Part shown: in pieces, positions 54,898 through 63,777 of the stretch | How positions within the stretch are numbered: position 1 is the stretch's first letter | Layout: each line of letters opens with the position of its first letter | Assembly: GCF_000687915.1 (NCBI RefSeq) | Contig: NZ_JHZY01000002.1 | Coordinates: 868,001 to 932,000, forward strand | DNA from: Leeuwenhoekiella sp. MAR_2009_132 | Lineage (GTDB): Bacteria > Bacteroidota > Bacteroidia > Flavobacteriales > Flavobacteriaceae | Direction of reading: 5' to 3' | DNA: 64,000 nucleotides | Notes under the pieces: model-generated | Told to the model about the DNA's origin: nothing | The model's input: the letters and a program-made list of their open reading frames with translations, nothing else | The model's database searches: none | Translations under genes and position numbers: made by a program

Positions 54898-56196
54898 TTA
54901 GAGATTTCTATGCGTTAAGAAATTGGTAATATCTCGCGACGAAGGTTCTTCAAATATCTCAAGGTCAAAATATTTTACTGCAGCTATAATATGGTCAAAA
55001 ATATCTGCCTGTATGTGCTCATAATTTTCCCAGCGTTTATCGTGACTAAAACAAAAAATTTCTAAAGGAATACCTTGAGAAGTAGGAGCGAGGTGCCTTA
55101 CCATAAGAAAGAGATCTTTATTTATTGCAGGATTCTCATATAAATACGCATCTATATACTTTCTAAAAACACCAAGATTTGTTTGGTTAAGACCATTTAT
55201 AGGTAGGCTGTCATCTACCTCGTGACGTCGGTTTGTGCGTATTACCTCTTTCTCCATATGTTCTATATAAGGAGCGACAAGCTGAATTTTTTTTAGTTGT
55301 ACCAGATCTTCAGAAGTAAGAAAGCGTACAGAATTTTGTTTGATAAAAACCGATCGTTTGATACGTCTTCCGCCACTTTCCTGCATTCCTCTCCAGTTTT
55401 GAAACGAATCTGAAATAAGACTGTAAGTAGGAATCGTAGTGTAGGTCATATCCCAATTCTGAACACGTACCGTAGCAAGATTGATTTCGGTTACATTACC
55501 ATCTGCACCGTATTTACTAAAGGTAATCCAGTCTCCTATACGCACGATATCATTAATAGATACTTGTATTGAGGCTACAAAACCAAGTATTGTATCTTTA
55601 AATATTAATAGTAAAACTGCAGATGCGGCTCCTAATTGGAGCACAAAATTCATTGCATTTTTGTCAAATAATTCAAGAATAAAAAAGAAAATCCCAATTC
55701 CCCATAAAAAGAGCATGGTTACTTGTAAGTAACTTTGTAATGGCTTGTCAAAATACTGCTCTTTAGTCTGAAAATAATTTCGGGCGGTACGCAGAAGGCT
55801 ACGTATGATTTTTAAAATTAGAAGTATTACATAGGTATTAAAGGCCTTTAAAAGCCAATAGGTAGTATCAGGATAATCCTTTAATAACTCTAAGAAAAAC
55901 CATCTAAAAACTAATAGCGGTATTATATGACCTATGTACCGCGGAAAGTTGGTTAAGATTAGAAAATCATCAAACGAACTTTTCGTTTTATTACTGAAGA
56001 TTTTAAAGACTTCTATTATAAATCTTTTCAGAATCTTATCTACCAGGGTAAGTACAAGAATAAATATAAAAGCATTTATAAAAATCGTCACCAATTCTGC
56101 ATATACCGGTGAAACGCCGAAATCTATAATATTTCTGGAAAAATCTTTTAAATAGCTATCTAGTCTGTAAGCCATAGTCTGGGTTTGAACGAGCAA
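54898..56196 (-). CDS. Mechanosensitive channel, YbdG-like long MscS
   Basis: A 432-residue channel-family protein with about five membrane segments before the MscS core (VLQLGAASAVLLLIFKDTILGFVASIQVSINDIVRIGDWI). The C-terminal extension (about 280-432) is longer than in ordinary MscS and resembles E. coli YbdG. It is 35 bases upstream of the endonuclease-like gene, so the channel-nuclease-channel order may be one transcript. Confidence 0.9.
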   Translation of the reverse strand: MLVQTQTMAYRLDSYLKDFSRNIIDFGVSPVYAELVTIFINAFIFILVLTLVDKILKRFIIEVFKIFSNKTKSSFDDFLILTNFPRYIGHIIPLLVFRWFFLELLKDYPDTTYWLLKAFNTYVILLILKIIRSLLRTARNYFQTKEQYFDKPLQSYLQVTMLFLWGIGIFFFILELFDKNAMNFVLQLGAASAVLLLIFKDTILGFVASIQVSINDIVRIGDWITFSKYGADGNVTEINLATVRVQNWDMTYTTIPTYSLISDSFQNWRGMQESGGRRIKRSVFIKQNSVRFLTSEDLVQLKKIQLVAPYIEHMEKEVIRTNRRHEVDDSLPINGLNQTNLGVFRKYIDAYLYENPAINKDLFLMVRHLAPTSQGIPLEIFCFSHDKRWENYEHIQADIFDHIIAAVKYFDLEIFEEPSSRDITNFLTHRNL

Positions 56197-56291
56197 AAGT
56201 AGTGATTAACTGCAAAGATCAAGGTTAATGATAAACCAACTTTTTAATTTGTTTTTTAGGCAATTTAAAAGAGAATTTTAGAATAAGACAT

Positions 56292-56332
56292 AAAACCAGA
56301 AACAGCCCTAAATTAGGGCTGTTTCTGGTTTT
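56292..56332 (-). terminator. Terminator of the T9SS cargo gene
   Basis: Perfect 19-base arms (56292-56310 and 56314-56332) with a three-base loop; A/T runs at both ends, so it may act in either direction. Confidence 0.92.
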
Positions 56333-56353
56333 ATATAATTTTGCTTTACTGTT

Positions 56354-58450
56354 TTATTTCATATTAATAACAGAAACCTTTTTAGCAAATTCTACATTAT
56401 CACGGGTGATAACTTTAATGATATAAATGCCGTCACTCCAGTTACCAGACGGAATTACAATTTTAGATTTTGAACCTTCGTTTAGTTTTGAAACTAAAAG
56501 TTTTCCAGAGATATCAAATACATTAATTTCTTTTAAATCTGTTTCTAAAGGGTTTAAAACTGTTAATTCAGCGCGATTGTTATTTTGGTAAACAGCGAAT
56601 GATTTTTTTACTTCTTCTGCTACTTCTAAAGTTGCTGCTTTTGCATCTTTAAAAACAATCTCAAATCTTTCTTTGTACGTACCCTGAGGTAATTTAATCT
56701 CATAGGGTCTGTTTAAAATATCATGGTATTCATCTGTTTCCTTGTCGTGCAGGAAAATGCTTTCGTCTGGCACAAAATTAAGTTCTAAAACCTGCATTTT
56801 AAAAGTATTAGTCTCTTTGTTTCCAGATATTTTTAAAGGTAAGACAGCATCTATATCATAAGGAAAGAGATTGATGATAACATCTCTAGGAGATTTTTCT
56901 ACAATAAAACTAACATCAGAAGGTAAAGCATTTACATTGTCGCCATCACCTGCGATATCAAATCCCATGGTAGCATCATCATAAAGTACTCCACTTATTT
57001 TTCTATAATATGTGTCATTAATATGTGTAGTAATTCTAAATTTTGGCATAACCAATAAACCTTCCTCATCATAAGTTAATTGATTTGGCTTTAATGAAGC
57101 AGTCGACTTTTCAGAAGATTTTTTAGACACTTTCTTAGGTTCATATTTGCTTTTGAATTGAGAGTTTGCACTTTGAGATTCCTTAATAAAATATCTAAAT
57201 TCATTTTTAGCAGTTACCACTCCGTTTGCAATTGCCTCAACAAAAAATCCCTGGCCTACAGGAGCCCAGTATCTTGGTATATTTTCTCCCTCTAGACCGG
57301 TAGGCACAGGGTCCATAACATAAACAACGTTACCATCACTATCAAAAACTACATTACCATCAGTGTCACGTTCTGGGAAAAATGGATAAGGATTACCATC
57401 AGGGTCATTTATAGGCCCCCCGTTTTCCACTGTGTTAGGCCGCTCAGTTAAAACTCGCTCTCCATCATTGTCATAGGTTATAAAAACAGCCGGAGAGTAT
57501 TCTCCTGCAGAATTACAAGCTAATAAAGGCGAAAAGGTGCCATAGCCACCTTGATAATCTTGTATGTAATGTGATTTTACATTAGGGTCTGATTCCCAAA
57601 AGTATGCAAGACCAGTAATTGAATTATTTACAGCCGTGGGTGCTGTTGCCGGATCAAAAGTACCTATACAGTCTGCCAACATAGCACTACTAGCGCCAGA
57701 ATTAGATAATAAGTAAAAACTCAAGTTCATAGCAGAAGGATAAGGGTTTCCAACAAGAGATAAATTACTTGCTACTACGTCAACATTTATGGTACCATTG
57801 TTTGGGCGACCTCTAAAATCTATAGGTACAATTCCTGAAGGGCTTGTACCATTACCCAGTCCTTTCATAGTAAATCCTTCGCCCGCACGAGTAGGGTTAG
57901 TTGAAGAAACCTTGCTCCAACTACCATAACCATTACTTGCGACAAATTTGTATAACCAATAGGAGGATAAGCTAAAATCATTAATACTAGCTACACTACT
58001 ATTATAATTTGTTGTGAATATAACTTCTGAAGCCCCTAAAGGATCTGATGCGTCAGTTTGATAAAGACCTCCATTATTATCACCGCCCATATAAAAATCA
58101 ACATTGCCTGTATTTCCGTTACCAGAGGCTGATTTTGTAGGATCGCCCACAGGAGAAGTCCAGTAGTGGTAATCCCATAAATTTCTTGTATTAGTTTGTA
58201 GCAAGGAGATAACCCCATTTCCTGCATTTGGGCTAGCATCATTACCTTGTATTAATTGCCCTTCATCTCGCATATATAAATTACCGCCATCTTGAATAGG
58301 AGATCCTTCTAACTGAATATTTTGAGTTACATAGATAATTTCACCCTTGTTGTAAACATAGGATGAAGCCGTGTTATCACCTATATATAATTGACCCGAA
58401 GCCAAAATGGGTAACATCAAAAAGAAAAAATAAGAGTATAGTTTTCCCAT
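56354..58450 (-). CDS. Secreted protein with C-terminal type IX sorting domain
   Basis: A 698-residue exported protein (signal MGKLYSYFFFLMLPILASGQ). The middle is a beta-rich surface region with no recognised catalytic motif and a run of DTDGNVVFDSDGNVVY repeats (near 375-395). The last 75 residues form a T9SS sorting domain: VYQNNNRAELTVLNPL, INVFDISGKLL and SDGIYIIKVIT, ending VINMK. The protein should be exported across the outer membrane and anchored or released; adhesion is a guess. Confidence 0.88.
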   Translation of the reverse strand: MGKLYSYFFFLMLPILASGQLYIGDNTASSYVYNKGEIIYVTQNIQLEGSPIQDGGNLYMRDEGQLIQGNDASPNAGNGVISLLQTNTRNLWDYHYWTSPVGDPTKSASGNGNTGNVDFYMGGDNNGGLYQTDASDPLGASEVIFTTNYNSSVASINDFSLSSYWLYKFVASNGYGSWSKVSSTNPTRAGEGFTMKGLGNGTSPSGIVPIDFRGRPNNGTINVDVVASNLSLVGNPYPSAMNLSFYLLSNSGASSAMLADCIGTFDPATAPTAVNNSITGLAYFWESDPNVKSHYIQDYQGGYGTFSPLLACNSAGEYSPAVFITYDNDGERVLTERPNTVENGGPINDPDGNPYPFFPERDTDGNVVFDSDGNVVYVMDPVPTGLEGENIPRYWAPVGQGFFVEAIANGVVTAKNEFRYFIKESQSANSQFKSKYEPKKVSKKSSEKSTASLKPNQLTYDEEGLLVMPKFRITTHINDTYYRKISGVLYDDATMGFDIAGDGDNVNALPSDVSFIVEKSPRDVIINLFPYDIDAVLPLKISGNKETNTFKMQVLELNFVPDESIFLHDKETDEYHDILNRPYEIKLPQGTYKERFEIVFKDAKAATLEVAEEVKKSFAVYQNNNRAELTVLNPLETDLKEINVFDISGKLLVSKLNEGSKSKIVIPSGNWSDGIYIIKVITRDNVEFAKKVSVINMK

Positions 58451-58507
58451 AATAGAATATTTTTGTAAATATATGAAAATTAAGATATCTACAATACACT
58501 TAAAAGA

Positions 58508-58519
58508 TATTTTTGCGCT
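58508..58519 (+). promoter_or_regulatory. Putative promoter element before the Smr gene
   Basis: TATTTTTGCGCT, identical to the element before udk and before the Ca-repeat lipoprotein gene, 27 bases from the start codon. Confidence 0.38.
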
Positions 58520-58546
58520 TTTAAACGATTGCTTTTCAACGGTTTT

Positions 58547-59089
58547 ATGAAAATAAATTTAAAGATAGGACAACGTATTTCCCTTATAGATGATAATTTA
58601 TCTGGTGTTGTTACAAAAATAGTGGCTGATGAGATTTATTTCAGTACAGATGATGGTTTTGAACTTTCAGCGAACAGATCTCAGGTTATTAAGGATGAGG
58701 CTTTTGATGTTGCTATCCCGGAAGACATAGAATTATTATTAACCGAGAAAGAAAAAGTATATCAAAACAGGAAAATTCCTACTAAAAAATTAAAAGGGAT
58801 TGTCCCTCCTATGGAAGTTGATTTGCACATACATCAACTTACATCTTCAGAGCGTGGGCTTAGTGCTCACGATAAACTCAATCTACAAATAGATACGGCA
58901 AGACATAAATTAGAGTTTGCCATAAGAAAACGTATTCAACGTATCGTTTTTATACACGGTGTGGGTGAGGGGGTGTTACGTGCCGAGCTTGAATATCTTT
59001 TTTCAAGATATGATAACATCAAGTTTTACGATGCTAATTACCAACAATACGGTTTAGGTGCAACCGAGGTTTATATTTTTCAGAATTAA
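58547..59089 (+). CDS. DUF2027/Smr domain protein
   Basis: A 180-residue protein from the ATG at 58547; a TTG start six codons upstream is also open but less likely. The N-terminal half is a small SH3-like beta domain (KIGQRISLIDDNLSGVVTKI). The C-terminal half is an Smr domain: EVDLHIHQL (near residue 94), the RIVFIHGVGEG nucleic-acid-binding loop and GATEVYIF. Smr domains nick or bind branched DNA or stalled mRNA. The DUF2027-Smr fusion is typical of Bacteroidota. Confidence 0.9.
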   Translation: MKINLKIGQRISLIDDNLSGVVTKIVADEIYFSTDDGFELSANRSQVIKDEAFDVAIPEDIELLLTEKEKVYQNRKIPTKKLKGIVPPMEVDLHIHQLTSSERGLSAHDKLNLQIDTARHKLEFAIRKRIQRIVFIHGVGEGVLRAELEYLFSRYDNIKFYDANYQQYGLGATEVYIFQN

Positions 59090-59101
59090 TGGCATTAAAA
59101 T

Positions 59102-60064
59102 TTAATTAGAAAATACTGGAGTTATAGTTATTGTTTGATTGGGAGCACTATATTCACCAAAGAATAAATTCTGTTGACGTATAGTTTCTTCACAGTTATC
59201 TTTAATAAAAACAGCGTTAGTAATATTTATAGTTAGTGTAATCGTTTCTAAATAATAAGTGTGAATTCTATAAGAATTCACGTTATAATCTACAGCTACA
59301 TTATTATTTAAATAATCCTGACCTATAGAAATATCTGTAGTGTCATTGTTTGGGTTTAAATCTTGATCTTTATCTTCATTTATCGTGAGAACTCCATCAC
59401 CATCATCATCATTATCTATAAAATTAGGTCTGCCATCACCATCGGTGTCTAAAGAGGCTTCATAATTTATAGATCCATCTGTATTTAGAACGACACCCTC
59501 CTGATTTGTAGGCACGTTATCACCATCATCATCAAAGTCGTAAATATTAGGAATTCCATCACCATCAAGATCTTCAGTAAGATTGCCTTCTGCATCTTCT
59601 AAAAGTATTTCAAATTCGGCATCTATGCCATCACGATCATTATAATCTCCCTGAGTTACTATTGTAAGGGTTCCTTCATCACTTATATATTGTTCGTTAA
59701 CTGTAGGGGTGGCAGGCGGTATTTTAGAGCAAAAATAGTCTGCGTCAACGGCTCCATTGTAAATTCGATAGGAAATAAATGAATCTGCACTGCTTCCCAA
59801 ATTATAAGTGTAAGCACCACTGCTGTTAGGAGCTTCTAATATGGGGTCACTGGTACTTAATGTAAATGCTAAAGACTCGTTAGTATCGCTATTTATTTTA
59901 TAAAAAATATAATTTGTAATTGCAGTATCGTTGTTATCTAGAGTAACTGTACTACAATAATTAATAGCTAAATCTGTAAAATCAAATGAAGTAACAATAA
60001 GATCTCCGTCATCACAAGATTCAAAAAATAAAACAGAGCATACTAAAAATAGGTACTTCTTCAT
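59102..60064 (-). CDS. Lipoprotein with calcium-binding (thrombospondin type 3-like) repeats
   Basis: A 320-residue product with a lipoprotein signal ([17 protein letters not shown]). The centre has several acidic DxDxDG repeats: [39 protein letters not shown] and [13 protein letters not shown], which bind calcium in related proteins. The ends have no recognised family. It probably sits on the cell surface or periplasmic face; function is unknown. Confidence 0.8.
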   Translation of the reverse strand: MKKYLFLVCSVLFFESCDDGDLIVTSFDFTDLAINYCSTVTLDNNDTAITNYIFYKINSDTNESLAFTLSTSDPILEAPNSSGAYTYNLGSSADSFISYRIYNGAVDADYFCSKIPPATPTVNEQYISDEGTLTIVTQGDYNDRDGIDAEFEILLEDAEGNLTEDLDGDGIPNIYDFDDDGDNVPTNQEGVVLNTDGSINYEASLDTDGDGRPNFIDNDDDGDGVLTINEDKDQDLNPNNDTTDISIGQDYLNNNVAVDYNVNSYRIHTYYLETITLTINITNAVFIKDNCEETIRQQNLFFGEYSAPNQTITITPVFSN

Positions 60065-60078
60065 AACAAAATCACTTT

Positions 60079-60090
60079 AGCGCAAAAATA
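60079..60090 (-). promoter_or_regulatory. Putative promoter element before the Ca-repeat lipoprotein
   Basis: On the minus strand TATTTTTGCGCT, 14 bases upstream of the start codon; the same 12-mer precedes udk and the Smr gene. Confidence 0.42.
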
Positions 60091-60142
60091 GGAGAATTGC
60101 ACATTACTAACGGTTGTAGGTGGTAAATAATTTTATTGTGGT

Positions 60143-60150
60143 TAATTTTG
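60143..60150 (+). promoter_or_regulatory. Possible -7 element before the cysteine desulfurase gene
   Basis: TAATTTTG matches TAnnTTTG and lies 19 bases before the start codon. A TTG 26 bases upstream is a weak -33 candidate. Confidence 0.35.
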
Positions 60151-60169
60151 CAGTCTCTAAAACATACGA

Positions 60170-61315
60170 ATGACTCAAGTTTATTTTGATAATGCTGCCA
60201 CAACAGCTATACGTCCCGAAGTAATTACGCGCATGATGCAGGTAATGAGTGAGATACCGGGAAATCCTTCTTCAACTCATGCAGTAGGCCGTAAAGCTAA
60301 AACAGTAATTGAGCAGGCGCGTAAAACCATCGCCGCCTACTTAAATGTTACTCCAGCCGAAATTATTTTTACTTCAGGCGGTACAGAGGCAGATAATCTG
60401 ATCATAAATAGTGCTGTTCGGGATTTAGAGGTGAGGCATATCATAACAAGCCCTATAGAGCACCACGCAGTTTTGCACGTAGTAGAACATTTACAATTAG
60501 CATATGATATAAAAATATCTATGGTGGCTATTAAAGACTGCGGAAGCGTAGATTTAAGTCATCTTGAAGAGTTGTTAGCTTCAAATTCTGAAAAAACGCT
60601 TATAAGTCTGATGCATATTAATAATGAGATAGGCAATATGCTCGACTTAAATGCTGTTTGTGCTCTTGCTAAAAAATACAGCGCACTTTTTCATAGTGAC
60701 ATGGTGCAGTCTGTGGGACATTTTGATTTAAACCTTAGTGAAGTTCCGGTAGATTTTATAGCTGCTGCTGCGCATAAGTTTCACGGACCCAAAGGCGTTG
60801 GTTTTGCTTATTTACGTAAAAACAGCAAAATTCGGCCGCTTATTTTTGGAGGAGGGCAGGAGCGCGGTAGTCGCGCAGGAACTGAACCTGTGCACAATAT
60901 AGCAGGTATGGAAGAAGCACTTATTCTAGCGCAATCTAATCTTGTCGCAGAGCGGAAACATATAGAAGACATTAAATGGTATTTTAAAGAGCAATTACAA
61001 GCGCACATACCTGGGGTTCATTTTAATGGAAATTGTCATGACGGAACAAAAAGCACATATACCTTGCTAAATGTGTGTTTACCCGTTCCTGCTGATAAAG
61101 CTTTAATGCTTTTATTTCAACTCGATTTAAAGGGGATTGCGTGTTCAAAAGGAAGTGCCTGTCAAAGCGGAAGCGATCAGGGAAGCCACGTTTTAAATGC
61201 ATTTTTATCTAAAGATAAATTAGATAAGCCTTCTATTCGGTTTTCATTTTCACACGAGAATACTAAAGAAGAAGTTGATTATGTAATTGAGACGTTAAAA
61301 CAGTTTATTGCTTAA
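60170..61315 (+). CDS. Cysteine desulfurase (NifS/IscS family)
   Basis: A 381-residue PLP enzyme that takes sulfur from cysteine for Fe-S clusters or tRNA thiolation. PLP Lys203 is in AAHKFHGPKGVGF, His99 in IEHHAV, the PLP-binding GGTEADN at residues 70-76, and the sulfur-carrying Cys331 in KGSACQSGS. The GSACxSGS loop fits the NifS/IscS group rather than SufS. No scaffold or tRNA-thiolation gene is adjacent, so the partner is unknown. Confidence 0.93.
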   Translation: MTQVYFDNAATTAIRPEVITRMMQVMSEIPGNPSSTHAVGRKAKTVIEQARKTIAAYLNVTPAEIIFTSGGTEADNLIINSAVRDLEVRHIITSPIEHHAVLHVVEHLQLAYDIKISMVAIKDCGSVDLSHLEELLASNSEKTLISLMHINNEIGNMLDLNAVCALAKKYSALFHSDMVQSVGHFDLNLSEVPVDFIAAAAHKFHGPKGVGFAYLRKNSKIRPLIFGGGQERGSRAGTEPVHNIAGMEEALILAQSNLVAERKHIEDIKWYFKEQLQAHIPGVHFNGNCHDGTKSTYTLLNVCLPVPADKALMLLFQLDLKGIACSKGSACQSGSDQGSHVLNAFLSKDKLDKPSIRFSFSHENTKEEVDYVIETLKQFIA

Positions 61316-63772
61316 TTAAAAGCGTGCACTCAGGCGTACGTTAAATACTCTGGGCGAAAGATAATTAGGGACAGCGTATTGTTGTTGAGACGCGGCATCG
61401 CGCACAAATGTATTGGTGATGCTGTTTTGGCGATCAAAAATATTGAAGATTTCAATTCCAATATTTAATTCTTCAATTATAGATTTTTCAGCTTTTAATG
61501 ATTCTCGAGTTAGTATCGAGTACGCAAACCCTACATCTGACCTGAAATAAAATGGTAAACGTGTCTGGTAATCATAGGTATCAACATAGGAAGGAGAGCC
61601 ACCAGGCAGGCCGCTTTGATATACCATTTTTATATAAAGTTTTAAATCTGGTATTGTAGGTACATAATCTTGAAACAAGACTCCTAATTTTAAACGTTGG
61701 TCTGTAGGTCTTGCTTTATAACCTCTATTATTTATGTTTTCTTCAGTTTTTAAAATTCCAAGACTAATCCAGCTGTCTGTACCCGGTACAAACTCACCAG
61801 AAAGTCTAAAGTCAACTCCATATGCATATGCTTTTGCATCATTAGCTGCCTTATAACGTATTCTAACGTTCTCTAATGTATAGGAATTAACGTTAGATAA
61901 ATCTTTATAATACACTTCGCTGATTAATTTAAATGGTCGTTCCCACAGCTTAAAGCTCCAGTCAATTGCGGCTACAAAATGAATACTTTTTTGTGCTTTT
62001 ACATTAGGTAGTACTGTACCCTGAGCATTTCGCAATTCTCTATAAAATGGGGGTTGGTAATAAATCCCCGAGGCAATTCTAAAAACCATATCGGCTCTCC
62101 AGTTTGGTTTAAGGCTAAATTGTGCTCTTGGGCTAATTACGTGTTGGGTATTTGAAGTAAGATTTGTACCGCTAACATTCCACACTTGAGAGCGTAATCC
62201 TAAATTATACCAGGCTTTTGTAGTATTCAGTTCTAAACGTTTACTGTATTGTACAAAGGCAGAAATGCGATTTATTTGAGCGTCATTTTGAGCGCGTACA
62301 GTCGTAAAAGCTTCTAATGGTGCATCAAAGGGTGTATAGGGTTGCTGGTTTTGAATACGATCTAAAGGTGGTCGTAAAGAAAATCCGGCAGAATCTACGA
62401 TTTCATACTCCTGAACCCGATCGCGAATGGATTCGTGAGCAAATTTTAATCCCCAGTCTAATTGATTTGTACCTTTTGAAAACTGTCCCTTATGCTGAAT
62501 ATTAACAATTAAAGCATCAAGATTATTACGAGCATGGGTAAGTTGAGACCCTATGGCTTCAGTAAAATCAACTTCACCGGTATCGTTTCCACCTATATTG
62601 GAGTTCGGACTTCCTAATGCATATTGGGCAAATATGTCGTAATATTCCTGTTCTTTCGTATGATAAGCAGCACTTATAATCTTTAAATTTAAATTTTCAG
62701 TGGGTTTATAAGTTGCAGTGAGGGCTCCAAAATACGTCTCATACCGGTCAGATTCCTGCCCTTCATAATCTATAATTAAGGCAATAGGATTTGCTAAGGT
62801 GCCAAAATTAGTTTGTCTCGTAAAGGGTTTATAATCATAACGGTTTACAGCTAGATTTCCCAAAAATGCTAGTTCAAACTTAGGGTTAAACGTATAGATA
62901 AGGTTGCTTTGAAGATCTGTAAATCTTGGTTTGTAATTGGTTTCAGTCTGCTTAGCATCTACCAGTAAACTATTGTCTCTGTATCGCGCACCTACTAAGG
63001 CTGTAAATTTCTTATTTATACTTAGTCCTTCGGCGGAAAGACTAACACCTAATAAGCTTAAATCTGCTGAAGCCGCAAATTCTACCGGCCGTCTGTAGGT
63101 TATATCGAGTACAGACGAAAGTTTATCACCATACTTAGCCTGAAACCCTCCGGCACTAAAACTTACATCGCGCACAAGATCACTATTTACAATACTCAAA
63201 CCTTCTTGCTGGCCAGAGCGTATAAGAAATGGTCTGTAGACTTCAATATCATTAATATAAATTAGATTTTCGTCATAATTACCACCGCGTACAGCATATT
63301 GCGTGCTCAGTTCATTATTGGCGCTAACTCCCGGTAGAATCTTGAGTAAATTTTCTACTCCGGGATTTGCTCCCGGTATTTTTCTAACAGTTTCGGGATT
63401 TAAATTCACGATACCTTCTATGCGATTCTGATTCTCTGCAGAAATTATAACCGTATTTATTTGTTGAATACGTGTACTTAAAACAGGGTTAAACTCAAGG
63501 AGTTCATCGAGTTTAAGTGAGAATGAAGCTGTGGTAGTTTTAAATCCCACATACGAAAACTTGATTTCTACTATAGAATTTGCCGGTATTTCTAAATAAT
63601 AATAACCCGTATCATCTGTTTGTGTACCCAGATTATCGCTACTAATATTTACACCAGATAATGGTTTATTAGATTCATCAAATACAATCCCACTTAGTGC
63701 GGAACTTTGGGCATTTAATACCGAAAAATTTCCAAGGCTAACAAGAACTATAATTAAAGAAAGTATTTTCAA
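61316..63772 (-). CDS. TonB-dependent receptor with carboxypeptidase-like N-domain (TTG start)
   Basis: An 818-residue outer-membrane receptor that begins at TTG and has a signal peptide (KILSLIIVLVSLGNFSVLNAQ). Residues 22-105 are the carboxypeptidase D regulatory-like domain (SALSGIVFDESNKPLSGVNI). The plug is at about 115-225 (KIPGANPGVENLLKILPGVS, YAVRGGNYDENLIYINDIEVY). The barrel runs to a terminal Phe (VRLSARF). The ligand is unknown; no SusD partner is adjacent. It directly faces the cysteine desulfurase, with the two stops touching. Confidence 0.93.
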   Translation of the reverse strand: MKILSLIIVLVSLGNFSVLNAQSSALSGIVFDESNKPLSGVNISSDNLGTQTDDTGYYYLEIPANSIVEIKFSYVGFKTTTASFSLKLDELLEFNPVLSTRIQQINTVIISAENQNRIEGIVNLNPETVRKIPGANPGVENLLKILPGVSANNELSTQYAVRGGNYDENLIYINDIEVYRPFLIRSGQQEGLSIVNSDLVRDVSFSAGGFQAKYGDKLSSVLDITYRRPVEFAASADLSLLGVSLSAEGLSINKKFTALVGARYRDNSLLVDAKQTETNYKPRFTDLQSNLIYTFNPKFELAFLGNLAVNRYDYKPFTRQTNFGTLANPIALIIDYEGQESDRYETYFGALTATYKPTENLNLKIISAAYHTKEQEYYDIFAQYALGSPNSNIGGNDTGEVDFTEAIGSQLTHARNNLDALIVNIQHKGQFSKGTNQLDWGLKFAHESIRDRVQEYEIVDSAGFSLRPPLDRIQNQQPYTPFDAPLEAFTTVRAQNDAQINRISAFVQYSKRLELNTTKAWYNLGLRSQVWNVSGTNLTSNTQHVISPRAQFSLKPNWRADMVFRIASGIYYQPPFYRELRNAQGTVLPNVKAQKSIHFVAAIDWSFKLWERPFKLISEVYYKDLSNVNSYTLENVRIRYKAANDAKAYAYGVDFRLSGEFVPGTDSWISLGILKTEENINNRGYKARPTDQRLKLGVLFQDYVPTIPDLKLYIKMVYQSGLPGGSPSYVDTYDYQTRLPFYFRSDVGFAYSILTRESLKAEKSIIEELNIGIEIFNIFDRQNSITNTFVRDAASQQQYAVPNYLSPRVFNVRLSARF

Positions 63773-63777
63773 AAGCT

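Noticed and set aside
56375..58450. Adhesin repeat array or CRISPR-like repeats in the T9SS cargo gene
   Set aside because: The short Asp/Gly repeats are coding and irregular; no regular spacers occur.
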